Notes: a model not told the origin generated them from the sequence alone. Shown: positions 17,834 through 27,244, numbered from the stretch's first letter. The stretch: 64,000 bases of DNA from Henriciella sp. (GCA_027019605.1 JALUWJ010000043.1:31281-95280), one strand, 5' to 3'. Made by a program: numbers and translations.

Positions 17834-19231
17834 CTAGTTTCCCCAAAGGCGGTGCCACCATTTGCGCTTTGGTTTTGGCTCCGAGACACCGATCGCCGCC
17901 GCAGAAAAACCACCCTCAGCCATTTTCTGCTTGATCTCATCGAGCTCCCAGCCGGTCAGCTTTGCGAGACTGTCAGCTTCGGTATCCCAGCGCTCGACAA
18001 GCGACTCAGCATACTCACCCGCCGCTTCGCACTGTCCATAATCGCCTCGCCACGGATGGCGCAGGACATAGCGACCCTGATAATTCTCGCGGTCACCCGT
18101 GACTTGGAAGTTCAGATCCTCAGGGAAGGTCTTGCCATCATATCGCACGTGCAAACGCGTGACGAACGCATCCACTGGCTGCGGCCCACCAAAGCCAGGG
18201 CGTGGCATGGGGCGAATATCGTCCTGAGGACGTTCATCCAGCCACATGACGCCCAGCTCTCTCAGCTCTGATTCAGACAATGGATTGGCCGCGCAAGGGT
18301 CGCACCAAGACATGTCCCACGCATATTCCATGAAGACGGCCTTGCCGTTTTCTTTCTCGGTCTGATGCTCAAACATGGCTTTGTAAAATTCGCCAAACTC
18401 ATCTTTGACGAAGATCGGAACATCCATGTTCGAAGGCAGTTTCACAGTCTTGTAGTTGGTCGTTTCAACCCGCCCTTCGCGGGTGATCGCAAACACGAAC
18501 AATTCCTGTTTGCCCTCAGCGTTCACCGTGCCGAGGCGGATGGGCAGCATGAAATTCTCGTCTTCATACGCCACTTGAATGGGGCGCAGCACTGAAGAGC
18601 CGCTATGGCGTTCCAGGTTCACCTTAGCGACGAAGAATTTCATCCCGCGTTTGAGATACGCCCCCACGACCTCTTCAGCGCCGTCAGGAATGCGGTAGTT
18701 TTCCTGGTTGAGCCAAGTGATGAGACCGTCGCTTTCCTCGGCTGAGAGGATCAGGATGTCATACTCACCGACTTCGTATTCGGCTTCGATTGTGACGCCG
18801 AGATCTTCTGCTTCCATTGGCGGCGCAGACATGGCCATCTCAGGGATCGCTGATGAGGTCACTGTCACGCTCTTCAATCTTCGATCGAGCATGCACGGGT
18901 TTTCGTCATGATACTCAACCAGCCGCGGGGCCGTATATTCATCCAGATGGTCCACCAAGCCTGGATTGGCGACATTGATCTGTTCGCGCTCGGGCACATC
19001 GACGACCGGCACCACCATCGCAAACTCACTCGCTTCTCCGCGATAGTCTGAGGCCATCGTGATCACGGTCCGCTCATCATCTCGGACGAGCACGACTTTC
19101 GAGGCATCGTTAAACAGATCCGTGTCTGCTTTCGCGACATAGAACCCGCAAAACGCCGAAGCAGCTGGCGCGCTAAGCGCGAACGATGTGAGGCCGAGGG
19201 CGCACGCCCCCGCGAGGTGTTTTAAGTTCAT
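17834..19231 (-). CDS. Exported DUF2330 protein
   Basis: The 465-aa protein has a Sec signal peptide (cleavage near ASA/FCGFYVA). It matches DUF2330 in the FCGFYV start, the VVLVRDDERTVITMASDY and FAMVVPVVDVPE segments, and the repeated beta-rich body with Cys pairs (WCDPCAANPLS). The C terminus is charged. The ATG at 19231 follows AGGGACC; the longer frame from 19393 is rejected. It overlaps the end of the RnfD-like gene by 59 bases, implying a coupled two-gene operon. Biochemical function is unknown. The pairing suggests the exported protein works with the membrane subunit. Confidence 0.85.
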   Translation of the reverse strand: MNLKHLAGACALGLTSFALSAPAASAFCGFYVAKADTDLFNDASKVVLVRDDERTVITMASDYRGEASEFAMVVPVVDVPEREQINVANPGLVDHLDEYTAPRLVEYHDENPCMLDRRLKSVTVTSSAIPEMAMSAPPMEAEDLGVTIEAEYEVGEYDILILSAEESDGLITWLNQENYRIPDGAEEVVGAYLKRGMKFFVAKVNLERHSGSSVLRPIQVAYEDENFMLPIRLGTVNAEGKQELFVFAITREGRVETTNYKTVKLPSNMDVPIFVKDEFGEFYKAMFEHQTEKENGKAVFMEYAWDMSWCDPCAANPLSESELRELGVMWLDERPQDDIRPMPRPGFGGPQPVDAFVTRLHVRYDGKTFPEDLNFQVTGDRENYQGRYVLRHPWRGDYGQCEAAGEYAESLVERWDTEADSLAKLTGWELDEIKQKMAEGGFSAAAIGVSEPKPKRKWWHRLWGN

Positions 19232-20144
19232 TTCGAGGTCCCTTTGTGGATGTCCATTCAAACCGACTTGCTGGCAGCAAGCGGTCAAGAATGGGCGATA
19301 GAAGTGCGAGGCTGGCGAGCGCATAGAGCATCGCCCCGCGAATGTGATATTCCCAGCTGAGCCAAGCTGCGAAGGCCGCAACTGCGAAAGCAAAGATCAA
19401 ACGCGCAAGGCGAGAGTCAGGAGTTGAGCGCGGATCGGTGATCATGAAAAACGCAAAGACGAGCAGCGCGCCGGATTGCAATTGATGGATCGGGATCGCC
19501 ATCGGATCGCCGAGATACAGCGCGCGGCCAAACAACATGACCGCAAACCCAGCCAAAAAACCGAGCGCGATATCAAGCCGTTTGGCGCTGGACAGTACCA
19601 GGGCTGCAAAGCCAATCGCGAAGGCTGCAAACAGGGGCGCCTGTCCCCATTGGCCTGGCGACACCCAAGCCGCGCTACCACCGAGCAGGCTGACCACCAC
19701 AATACCGATACAGGCCGGGTTAAAAATATGCTTGCCGCGATAGCGGATAAGGAATTTTGCAGACACACCAATCATCCCGGCGGCGAGCCAGAACCATAGC
19801 GAATTGGCGCGCAAGAGGATGGATAGCGATAGCGATGTGATCAGGGCTGACTTCCATTGAAAGCCTGCAAACCAGCCGACAATACCCGCGACCAAAGGCG
19901 AGCCTCGCCAATACGAACCGGACTCGGCGCGGCGCGCTTCTTTTCTGGCATTCACCCAAACGGTTCCGGCAGCCTGGGCGAGCATTGCGCCGGAAATGGC
20001 TGCGATCAGCGCAAGAGGCTGCGCGCCAAAATCGCTGGTTGTGAGAGACATTGTAAACAGGCCTGAGAGGGCCAGGATCTGCCAATGTCTGGCATCCCTG
20101 TTTATGGCCTTGAATAGACCTGCAACCTGCGTCCTCGCTCCCAT
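19173..20144 (-). CDS. Orphan RnfD/NqrB-like membrane protein
   Basis: The 323-aa protein has about eight to nine helices and the core signatures of the RnfD/NqrB family: KFLIRYRGKHIFNPACIG and the late SGALLVFAFFMITDPRSTP. RnfD and NqrB covalently bind FMN through a Thr in an SGAT-type motif. At the comparable place this protein reads WVSPGQWGQAPLF, with no such Thr. No rnfA, B, C, E or G gene is nearby. The start is ATG at 20144; a GTG at 20207 would add 21 residues. It overlaps the DUF2330 gene by 59 bases. An electron-transfer role is inference. Confidence 0.82.
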   Translation of the reverse strand: MGARTQVAGLFKAINRDARHWQILALSGLFTMSLTTSDFGAQPLALIAAISGAMLAQAAGTVWVNARKEARRAESGSYWRGSPLVAGIVGWFAGFQWKSALITSLSLSILLRANSLWFWLAAGMIGVSAKFLIRYRGKHIFNPACIGIVVVSLLGGSAAWVSPGQWGQAPLFAAFAIGFAALVLSSAKRLDIALGFLAGFAVMLFGRALYLGDPMAIPIHQLQSGALLVFAFFMITDPRSTPDSRLARLIFAFAVAAFAAWLSWEYHIRGAMLYALASLALLSPILDRLLPASRFEWTSTKGPRNELKTPRGGVRPRPHIVRA

Positions 20145-20242
20145 ATTTGCGAGGTAACACACCAAATGCGGGCGAAATAGGGCGCGGGTTTTACAAATCC
20201 GCGACACACACGCCCATAGCCCTTTAACGCTTCTCGGCTTAG

Positions 20243-21028
20243 ATGGGCATTATGAGCGAGCAAGATACTGTTTCCTTTGGGTTTGAGAGCGTCACGCCGG
20301 ACGAGAAAGTCGACCGGGTTAAGGGCGTCTTTCGCTCCGTGGCGTCGAAATATGATCTGATGAATGATTTCATGTCTGTGGGCATCCACCGGCTATGGAA
20401 ACATGACACGATGAACCGCGTGAACCCGCAGCCTGGCGAAGCCCATCTGGATGTCGCCGGCGGCACAGGTGAACTTGCTCGCGCCTTCCTCACTTTGGCT
20501 GACGCGGCCGGCAAACGGCGCGGCGACAAAAGGCAAGCCACGGCGATTGTTTGCGACATCAATGATGCGATGCTGGAAGCCGGCAAAGCCCGCGCCGACA
20601 ATGCCGAATGGGGCGATCGTCTGAACTGGGTCTGCGCCGATGGTACAGCCCTGCCCTATCCTGATCGCAGCTTCGACGCTTTGACCATCAGTTTCGGCAT
20701 CCGCAATTTCGCCGATCGGGTCGCTGGATTGAAAGAGTTTCGCCGCGTGTTGAAGCCGGGCGGGCGCCTGGCTGTGCTGGAATTCAGCCAGATGACCGCG
20801 CCGATGCTTCAACAAGCTTATGACACGTACAGCTTCAACGTGATCCCGGCGGTCGGCAATCTCGTCACCGGGGATCGTGACAGCTATCAATACCTGGTCG
20901 AGAGTATTCGACAGTTTCCAGATCAAGAAACGTTTAAAGCAGAGGTGGAGTCGGCGGGCTTCTCCAATGTCTCAGTCACCAATTTCTCGGGCGGCATTGC
21001 GGCGCTACACTTCGGGTGGGCGATCTAG
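20243..21028 (+). CDS. ubiE: Ubiquinone/menaquinone C-methyltransferase
   Basis: The 261-aa SAM-dependent enzyme methylates C2 of the demethylated benzoquinol ring in ubiquinone synthesis. Family motifs are clear: VFRSVASKYDLMNDFMSVGIHRLWK at the start, LDVAGGTGELA (SAM site), ISFGIRNFADRV and LEFSQ. It begins at ATG 20243 or the in-frame ATG at 20252; the sequence does not decide between them. It is followed after three bases by ubiB, forming a ubiquinone operon. Confidence 0.97.
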   Translation: MGIMSEQDTVSFGFESVTPDEKVDRVKGVFRSVASKYDLMNDFMSVGIHRLWKHDTMNRVNPQPGEAHLDVAGGTGELARAFLTLADAAGKRRGDKRQATAIVCDINDAMLEAGKARADNAEWGDRLNWVCADGTALPYPDRSFDALTISFGIRNFADRVAGLKEFRRVLKPGGRLAVLEFSQMTAPMLQQAYDTYSFNVIPAVGNLVTGDRDSYQYLVESIRQFPDQETFKAEVESAGFSNVSVTNFSGGIAALHFGWAI

Positions 21029-21031
21029 TCG

Positions 21032-22555
21032 ATGTTGAAAGCGCTCGCAGACTACGCTCGGCTTTTGCGTGCAGGCACGGCGCTGGCGCGCCATGATGTT
21101 ATTTTGCCGGGCGAATATCACTCGCGCCTCCCCTTCCCGGCCAAGCTCGCAGGAAAGACGCTTCGCATCTTTGGCGGCGGCGCCAGGGGGCGTTCAGGGG
21201 AACGCCTGGCGACGGCACTCGAAAAACTGGGGCCCGCCTATATCAAGCTCGGGCAGTTTCTGGCGACGCGGCCCGACGTGTTCGGGGTTGAGACCACAAC
21301 AGACCTGTCACGCCTGAAAGACAAGCTGCCACCTTTCTCGATGAAAGCCGCACAAAAAGCATTGGCGGAAGAATTTGGGGAAGACGAAGCGGGGCAACTT
21401 TTCCCGGAACTCTCTGATCCCATTGCAGCGGCCTCGCTGGCGCAAGTTCATCGCCTACAGACGCCAGACGGCGCAAAAGCAGTCAAAATCCTTCGCCCCG
21501 GTGTTGAGAAACTTATTGATCGAGAGCTCCGCGCGATGAAGCGCGCCGCTCGAACGGTCGAACGCGTCAACGTGGAAAGCCGCCGGCTAAAGCCCGTCGC
21601 ATTCACCGAGACGGTTGCCGCCTCCATGGAGAAAGAACTCGACCTGCGCCTGGAAGCTGGCGGCGGGGATGAGATGCGCGAGCTCTCATTCAAGGCTGGT
21701 TACTATTATGTGCCCGAGGTCGACTGGGAGCGCTCTGGCAAACGTGTGCTGACGACCGAGTGGATTGAGGGCAAACCGCTCACCGATCCCGAAGCTATCA
21801 AAACGCACGGGATCGATCCGGAAACCCTCGCCAATACCGTGACGCGCGGCTTTCTGGATCATGCGATCCATCACGGCGTGTTCCATGCGGACATGCATGA
21901 AGGCAATATGATCGTCACGCCGGACGGGCGCCTGACTCTGGTCGATTTCGGGATTATCGGCCGCATCGGAATGAATGAGCGCCGCTTCTTGGCGGAGATT
22001 CTGTGGGGCTTTTTGCGCCGTGACTATCACCGCGTCGCCGAGGTCCATTTCGAAGCCGGATATGTGCCCGCAGACAAGTCCGTTGGCGATTTTGCGCAGG
22101 CTTTGCGCAGCGTAGGCGAGCCGATTCATGGTAAGTCGGCCAGCGACGTTTCCATGGGCCGCCTCTTGCTGCAGCTTCTGGATTTCACCCATACATTTGG
22201 CATGCAGCTGCGCCCGGAATTGGTGCTCTTGCAAAAGACCATGGTTCAAGTCGAAGGCGTGGCCAGAGCGATTGATCCTAATCATGATATTTGGGGCGCC
22301 GCGGAACCGATCGTCAAAGACTGGATCACGCAGAACCTTGGCCCTGCCGGCGCTGCAAAAATCGTCGCGCAGAATGTCAAAGAAGTTGCCGACCGACTGA
22401 AACGCCTGCCAGAGGTGATGGATCAGGTTGAAGCCAAACTGACCGCTCCAGATCCTGAGCCGCTGCCGCGCGAACGCTTTGCGCCATGGTGGGGATGGCT
22501 CGGATTTATTCTAGGCTTGGCGGCAGCCGTGGTCGCGGTGGTCTACGCGCCTTAA
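21032..22555 (+). CDS. ubiB: UbiB family atypical kinase/ATPase for ubiquinone synthesis
   Basis: The 507-aa protein has the UbiB/ADCK signatures: the KxGQ-like YIKLGQFLATRPDVFG, the Ala-rich loop AAASLAQVHRL, EWIEGKPL, HADMHEGNM and VDFGIIGR. The C terminus is one membrane helix (WGWLGFILGLAAAVVAVV). The family supports ubiquinone biosynthesis, probably by ATPase activity at the membrane. It is coupled to ubiE. Its stop overlaps that of the convergent histidine kinase by four bases (TTAA). Confidence 0.96.
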   Translation: MLKALADYARLLRAGTALARHDVILPGEYHSRLPFPAKLAGKTLRIFGGGARGRSGERLATALEKLGPAYIKLGQFLATRPDVFGVETTTDLSRLKDKLPPFSMKAAQKALAEEFGEDEAGQLFPELSDPIAAASLAQVHRLQTPDGAKAVKILRPGVEKLIDRELRAMKRAARTVERVNVESRRLKPVAFTETVAASMEKELDLRLEAGGGDEMRELSFKAGYYYVPEVDWERSGKRVLTTEWIEGKPLTDPEAIKTHGIDPETLANTVTRGFLDHAIHHGVFHADMHEGNMIVTPDGRLTLVDFGIIGRIGMNERRFLAEILWGFLRRDYHRVAEVHFEAGYVPADKSVGDFAQALRSVGEPIHGKSASDVSMGRLLLQLLDFTHTFGMQLRPELVLLQKTMVQVEGVARAIDPNHDIWGAAEPIVKDWITQNLGPAGAAKIVAQNVKEVADRLKRLPEVMDQVEAKLTAPDPEPLPRERFAPWWGWLGFILGLAAAVVAVVYAP

Positions 22556-23952
22556 TCGCCCGTTGGTAGGAAGATTACAAAACGGGTCCCACTCTCGCTC
22601 GTTTCCCCGAGCTCGAGATCACCGCCCATGGCCCGCGCGAGGTCTCGCGACAGCGCCAAACCGAGCCCTGTTCCATCGCGCCGGGTTGAGCCTGCGAACG
22701 GCTTAAACAGATTGGTTTTGGCCTGATTGGGTAGGCCTGGACCTGTGTCGAGCACGCTCAAAGCTGCGCCATCGAACCCGACAGAAATCGTGCCTTTGCC
22801 GTCCATCGCTTCGGCAGCGTTGCGGATCAGGTTGGCGCAGATGCGATGCAAATGATCTGGATCAGCCTGCGCATTCGCGTCCTCGACCACGGCATTTGAA
22901 AACTCGACCTCACCAAAGGCCGCAAGTGCTTCAGCCGAGGCTTCTTCGACAATGTCATACAGGCGGACCGATTGGACCTTCGTGTCCGGCGTCGAGGAGC
23001 GGCCATATTTTAGCGTATCGCTCGCCAAATTGATCGCGCGCTCCAAGGCCCGTTCGAGACGCGGCAAGCTCTTCGCGACGCGCGGATCTTCAGAGCGCGA
23101 CAGCGAATCCGAGACGAGTTGAGCCGTCGCGAGCGAGTTGCGCAGGTCATGGTTGATCTTTGCAACCGCTTCCCCGAGCTGCGCCAGGCGTTCTTGCTGA
23201 CGGAAAGCATTCGACACCGCCTCTTCCATGTCAGACAGCGCGTTTTGGGCGCGGCCAATCTCATCAGTCCGCACGGTTGGAGAGAGGCGCCGCCGCCAAC
23301 TGCCAGGGTCTTCTTTGATCTGCACAACAGACCGCGTCACGCGCCGGATCGGGCGAACCACCGTTAGCAACAGCATCAGATAGATCAGGCCGCCAGTCAC
23401 GATTGAAATGATCAAAGACAGGACCAGAATATTCCGGCCATATTGCGCAAGCCCCTTGCGGAGCGCAGACTCATCCGCAACGACTTCAATCACACGCCCA
23501 GGTTGCGATCCCGCGGCGCGAATGATCAGGAACCGGTCATTCGGCGCAAAAAACGTCGCCATCGTATCGCCGACCTCTGAGATATCAGGCGTCTCATCAA
23601 ACAAGACAATCTCGCCGACACAGCAAATCTCTTCGCCCGGATTGAGGATCATATCGCGGCGCTCATCATAGAGTTCTGCAACCGCCAAGACCATCGCGCT
23701 GGAGAGCAGATCCTGCTCCAGCTCTTCCGATACCATCCGCGATGGCGCAGCCTCCAAGGCCAGAGCTGCCAGGCGGCCCGCCTCGATCTGATCTTTCAGC
23801 CAAATGTTTCTGTAATTGGTCGCACTCGGCACAAAGATCAGAGCTTCAACGATCAGCACCGTTGAGATCGCAATCAGAAACAGCCTGAAAGACAAGCTGT
23901 CCCGCCAACGTAGACTAGGTCCCGTCGCAACCGAAGATTGTGGTTCGCTCAC
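22552..23952 (-). CDS. Orphan sensor histidine kinase
   Basis: The 466-aa kinase has two membrane helices (about 20-40 and 175-198) enclosing a periplasmic sensor of about 130 residues with an unusual EICCVGEIV Cys pair. A HAMP domain (PIRRVTRSVVQI...) follows, then a dimerisation helix with the phospho-acceptor His in INHDLRNSLA, and an ATPase domain with N box LIRNAAEAMDG, G1 DTGPGLP and G2 GTGLGLALS. The start is GTG at 23952. It lies 14 bases after the MerA-like gene in the same direction. No response regulator is present in the window, so the partner is elsewhere. Confidence 0.92.
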   Translation of the reverse strand: MSEPQSSVATGPSLRWRDSLSFRLFLIAISTVLIVEALIFVPSATNYRNIWLKDQIEAGRLAALALEAAPSRMVSEELEQDLLSSAMVLAVAELYDERRDMILNPGEEICCVGEIVLFDETPDISEVGDTMATFFAPNDRFLIIRAAGSQPGRVIEVVADESALRKGLAQYGRNILVLSLIISIVTGGLIYLMLLLTVVRPIRRVTRSVVQIKEDPGSWRRRLSPTVRTDEIGRAQNALSDMEEAVSNAFRQQERLAQLGEAVAKINHDLRNSLATAQLVSDSLSRSEDPRVAKSLPRLERALERAINLASDTLKYGRSSTPDTKVQSVRLYDIVEEASAEALAAFGEVEFSNAVVEDANAQADPDHLHRICANLIRNAAEAMDGKGTISVGFDGAALSVLDTGPGLPNQAKTNLFKPFAGSTRRDGTGLGLALSRDLARAMGGDLELGETSESGTRFVIFLPTGD

Positions 23953-23966
23953 GCGATGCTGGTACT

Positions 23967-25487
23967 CTATGGAATGCGTTGCAGCAACCCAACGAGCGTT
24001 CTTGACGCTTTACCAAACACAGCTGGGGTGAAGTGCGCACTGGCTGCGCGTTTCACGACCTCGGCCCGTGTTGGGTAAGGTGAGATGAAATTCGTCAAGG
24101 ACTGAACGCCGAGTTTGTTCGACATGCCATAGCCAACAATTTGGATAATATCGCCCGCACCGTCGCCGACCACGGACGCGCCAAGAATTTTACCTTTGCG
24201 GATCACCAGCTTCGCCTCGCCGAGGGTTTTGCCTTCGGCAATTGCCCGGTCATTCTCGTGGAATGGGAAGGATGAAGTGGTGACACTGTCGCCATATTGC
24301 TCACGGGCTTCCGCTTCCGTCAGGCCAACTTGCGCCACTTCTGGCGCGACATAGGTCACGGATGGCAAAGGCAGATCACTTGCTTTGCTGCCTTGTTTGA
24401 AAAACGCACGGCGCGTGAAGACACTGGCATGCCAGCCCGCCAAATGGGTGAATTGTCCTTGTCCGGCAATATCGCCGAGCGCCCAAACGCGTGAATTGGA
24501 AACTGAACGCAATTTGTCGCCAACTTGAATGCCGCGGCGATCAAACGTCACTTTCCCAGCTTCCAAATTCAGCCCGTCCAGCATGGCTCGGCGGCCGACC
24601 GCAACCAGGATGTGCGTGCCGGTAATTGTTTGCGTGCCATCCTCGCTTTCCGTGTCGACGGAAATCGCACCGGTCTCGCCGGTGACTTTCACGGCCTTAT
24701 GGCCTTCGAGGATTGTCACCCCTTCTTCGCGAATCGCATCGACCGCGATCTTGGCATGGTCAGCGTCCGCACGCGCCATCGCACGGCCCATCTCGATGAC
24801 GGTCACTTCGGTGCCCAGCCGGTGAAAGGCTTGCGCCATTTCCATGCCGATCGGTCCGCCGCCGAGCACGATCAGGTGCTTTGGCTGCTCTGGCAGCGAG
24901 AACACCGTCTCATTGGTGATGTATGGGGTCTCTTCCAGGCCCGGGATTGGCGGGATGAACGCGGTTGAACCGGTTGAGACAATGATTCGACGCGCGGTCG
25001 CTTCTGTCGTCGCTGAGACAATGGTTTTCGGGTCGGCAAAACTTGCATGCTCGCGGATCACAGTGACGCCGAGGCCTTCGAACCGTTCCTGGCTGTCGAC
25101 CGGAGCGATTGTATCAATCGCTTTACGAACGTGCGCTTTGACAAGTTCCCAATCCACGGTTGGCTCAGACACGGACACGCCATATTTCGCGCTTTCGCGC
25201 GCCGTTTGAGCATATTTCGCAGTCGTCAGCAGCGCCTTGGACGGCACACAGCCATAGTTCAAGCAATCGCCGCCCATTTCGGCTTTCTCATAGAGAATGA
25301 CATTGAGGCCAAGCATCGCCGCCCCCGCCGCAGCTGAAAGGCCACCTGACCCGCCGCCGATAACAATCAGATCGGCTTTCAGCTTTCGCTTCGCGCCCGT
25401 TTCCACTGGAGTATTGGTCATTGTTTTTGTCTCCAAAGGGTCAGTTTCAGCCATGCGGGCTGTTGGACTTGCAATCGCGTCAGACAT
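23967..25487 (-). CDS. MerA-like FAD/NAD(P) pyridine nucleotide-disulphide oxidoreductase
   Basis: The 506-aa protein shows the FAD site (DLIVIGGGSGGLSAA), the redox Cys pair GGDCLNYGCVPSKALL, the NAD(P) site (IVLGGGPIGMEMAQAF) and ALGDIAGQGQFTHLA. In lipoamide dehydrogenase the C-terminal motif HPT...E supplies a catalytic His; here it reads SPYPTRAE, with Tyr in place of His as in mercuric reductase. It lacks the HMA domain and the terminal Cys pair of true MerA, so mercury reduction is unlikely. The ATG abuts the TVP38 stop, with GGAGG inside that gene's end. TVP38-MerA-like pairs recur in bacteria; the substrate is unknown. Confidence 0.9.
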   Translation of the reverse strand: MSDAIASPTARMAETDPLETKTMTNTPVETGAKRKLKADLIVIGGGSGGLSAAAGAAMLGLNVILYEKAEMGGDCLNYGCVPSKALLTTAKYAQTARESAKYGVSVSEPTVDWELVKAHVRKAIDTIAPVDSQERFEGLGVTVIREHASFADPKTIVSATTEATARRIIVSTGSTAFIPPIPGLEETPYITNETVFSLPEQPKHLIVLGGGPIGMEMAQAFHRLGTEVTVIEMGRAMARADADHAKIAVDAIREEGVTILEGHKAVKVTGETGAISVDTESEDGTQTITGTHILVAVGRRAMLDGLNLEAGKVTFDRRGIQVGDKLRSVSNSRVWALGDIAGQGQFTHLAGWHASVFTRRAFFKQGSKASDLPLPSVTYVAPEVAQVGLTEAEAREQYGDSVTTSSFPFHENDRAIAEGKTLGEAKLVIRKGKILGASVVGDGAGDIIQIVGYGMSNKLGVQSLTNFISPYPTRAEVVKRAASAHFTPAVFGKASRTLVGLLQRIP

Positions 25488-26225
25488 TTACGCCTCCGCA
25501 GTTTCAGGCTTACGGCCTGTGATTTTCTTATAAATAACAGGGATCAAAGCAACGATACCGAGGGCCGCGAGGGCTGGTAGCATATTCTTTGCGATAATCG
25601 CCAGATTTGGATCTTCACCCGCAGCAAAGGTCGCGCCAAGGCCAGATCCAACCCACGTATAGGCAACGACACCCGGAATGATTCCGACAGCCGTGGTGAT
25701 GGCATATTCACGGTATTTCGCACCGAGCAAGGCTGGCGCAATATTCGCCACTGGGAATGGAACGACAGGCAACAGACGCAGAGCAAACATGTAAGAGAAT
25801 GGGTTCTCGTTAAACCCGGCTTCCATTTTCGCCATGAATGGCCCCGCGCGGTCCCGCAGAGCGCTGCCGATTGAGGTTTTCGCGGCAAAGAAGAGCATAC
25901 TCGCACCGAGCGTTGCCCCGGCAATCGTCGCAATCGAACCGCCGACCAGGCCGAACAGGAAGCCACCTGCGATCGTAATCCACAAAGCCCCTGGGATCAT
26001 GAACAGAGTTGCAGCGGCGTAAATACCGATGAAGATCGCGACCGCCAGGATAAGGTTTTCCGAGACAAAGCTCTGGAGAACCTCTTGTTGCTCGCGCAGC
26101 GTGTCCAAAGAAAGATACTGGAACAAGCCAAGCTGCCATGCGCCGACCATTACCGCTGCGATCAAATAGACCGGCCATAGCTTGATGAGGATCGAGCCTT
26201 GTTTCGTTTCGACAGTGTCCGTCAT
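25488..26225 (-). CDS. TVP38/TMEM64 (DedA-like) membrane protein
   Basis: The 245-aa protein has about six helices and the SNARE-associated/VTT domain: the LWITIAGGFLFGLVGGSIAT re-entrant segment, ATLGASMLFFAAKTSIG, and FALRLLPVVPFPVANIAPALLG with its conserved Arg and Pro. The ATG at 26225 follows AAGGAAG; the longer frame from 26345 is rejected. It directly abuts the MerA-like reductase gene (TAAATG), and these two families are also found fused in some bacteria. Relatives are linked to lipid transport or envelope homeostasis; the role here is unproven. Confidence 0.9.
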   Translation of the reverse strand: MTDTVETKQGSILIKLWPVYLIAAVMVGAWQLGLFQYLSLDTLREQQEVLQSFVSENLILAVAIFIGIYAAATLFMIPGALWITIAGGFLFGLVGGSIATIAGATLGASMLFFAAKTSIGSALRDRAGPFMAKMEAGFNENPFSYMFALRLLPVVPFPVANIAPALLGAKYREYAITTAVGIIPGVVAYTWVGSGLGATFAAGEDPNLAIIAKNMLPALAALGIVALIPVIYKKITGRKPETAEA

Positions 26226-26256
26226 GGGTGTCTTCCTTCTTGCCGTCTCTAAGCGC

Positions 26257-27021
26257 CTATTCGACGTCGTTGAGAGACCAGTCATATTCGTGTTTGGTAA
26301 TTTTTCGTTTCGCTTGGATTTTCTCAGCCAGTTCTGGCTCGGCATGTTCCAGCAGGTGATCGATCACCCCATCATTCGAGCCGCCAAAATCCTCACGGAA
26401 CCATTTATAGATGGTTGAAACCTGCAGCGTGCCATTCCGTCGAACAGTCACACCGCGTGGATTGTTGATATAGTCACGCGCCGCGTCATCCAGCTCTTCG
26501 TCAAGCGTTGCGCCAAACCAAGCATCCGTGCGCAGATTTGGGCATCCGAATGAGGCACAGTTCACAGCATAGTGGACCCGCGGGTCGCTGAACTGAACCC
26601 GTAGAATGCCATGCTCAAGGTCATCCAGGCTGACTTTCTCGCCGTCAACCACAGTGAAAACACGCTTCCACGGCCCGACTATATAGCCAGATCGGATCGA
26701 TTTTGTCGGATAGCGACCGACAATGTGTTGGATGGTCAGGGCGTTATAAATGTTCGAATAGGCTGCGAATTGCTCGTCTTCCGACAGTGTATCGAAATCG
26801 AGATTTTCGAAACTCTCCAGATATGCGTCGAGTTTGGCAGAGTCTTCGGTATTGGCTTGGAGGGCGCCATAATCAAAGCGATTCACGCCATCATCACTCT
26901 CCACCACATATGTGCCCAGGATGTCGTCCCAAGCCTGGTGCAGCTCGGTATCGTCAGCCGAGGCAGTTCCCGCAGCAATCGTCATGGCAATAGCTCCAAC
27001 CGTCAGCATTTTGCGTAGCAT
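26257..27021 (-). CDS. Exported DUF547 protein
   Basis: The 254-aa protein has a signal peptide (LTVGAIAMTIAAGTASA) and the DUF547 features: VNRFDYGAL, AAYSNIYNALTIQHIV, FSDPRVHYAVNCASFGCPNL and YKWFREDF. The conserved His and Cys residues (VHYAVNCAS) resemble a transglutaminase/peptidase-like arrangement, but activity is unproven. The ATG at 27021 is preceded by AAAGGGA; the longer frame from 27105 is rejected. It lies 31 bases before TVP38 and probably heads the DUF547/TVP38/MerA-like/kinase operon. Confidence 0.87.
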   Translation of the reverse strand: MLRKMLTVGAIAMTIAAGTASADDTELHQAWDDILGTYVVESDDGVNRFDYGALQANTEDSAKLDAYLESFENLDFDTLSEDEQFAAYSNIYNALTIQHIVGRYPTKSIRSGYIVGPWKRVFTVVDGEKVSLDDLEHGILRVQFSDPRVHYAVNCASFGCPNLRTDAWFGATLDEELDDAARDYINNPRGVTVRRNGTLQVSTIYKWFREDFGGSNDGVIDHLLEHAEPELAEKIQAKRKITKHEYDWSLNDVE

Positions 27022-27171
27022 AGATTTCGCATCCCTTTTAGAAACTTTGTTCGAGCCGGATATACGCAGGGGGCGGTAAAGATGCACGTAACGGTATGGT
27101 CCCAAACCATCACCGATGCGTGAGCGGGATGTGACGGCTGTATTTGACGCGGAAAACCTGCGCGATTTCTC

Positions 27172-27200
27172 TTGACCTCTCCGGCTCGCAGCCGTAATAG
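27172..27200 (+). promoter_or_regulatory. Sigma-70-type promoter of rpmH-rnpA
   Basis: TTGACC (27172-27177) and TAATAG (27195-27200) are separated by exactly 17 bases, predicting a start near 27207, about 38 bases before the rpmH ATG. The pattern is strong for a highly expressed ribosomal gene. Confidence 0.7.
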
Positions 27201-27244
27201 CCGCGCTTTCGAGTTTAACTAATTTCTATTGAGGCGAGACGCCC

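Noticed and set aside
23967..25487. Mercuric reductase (merA) and a mercury-resistance island
   Set aside because: No HMA domain, no C-terminal Cys pair, and no merR, merT or merP nearby; only the Tyr in the C-terminal motif is MerA-like.
23967..25487. Lipoamide dehydrogenase (E3) for the suc operon
   Set aside because: The catalytic His of the HPT...E motif is replaced by Tyr, and the gene is 15 kb away beside TVP38.
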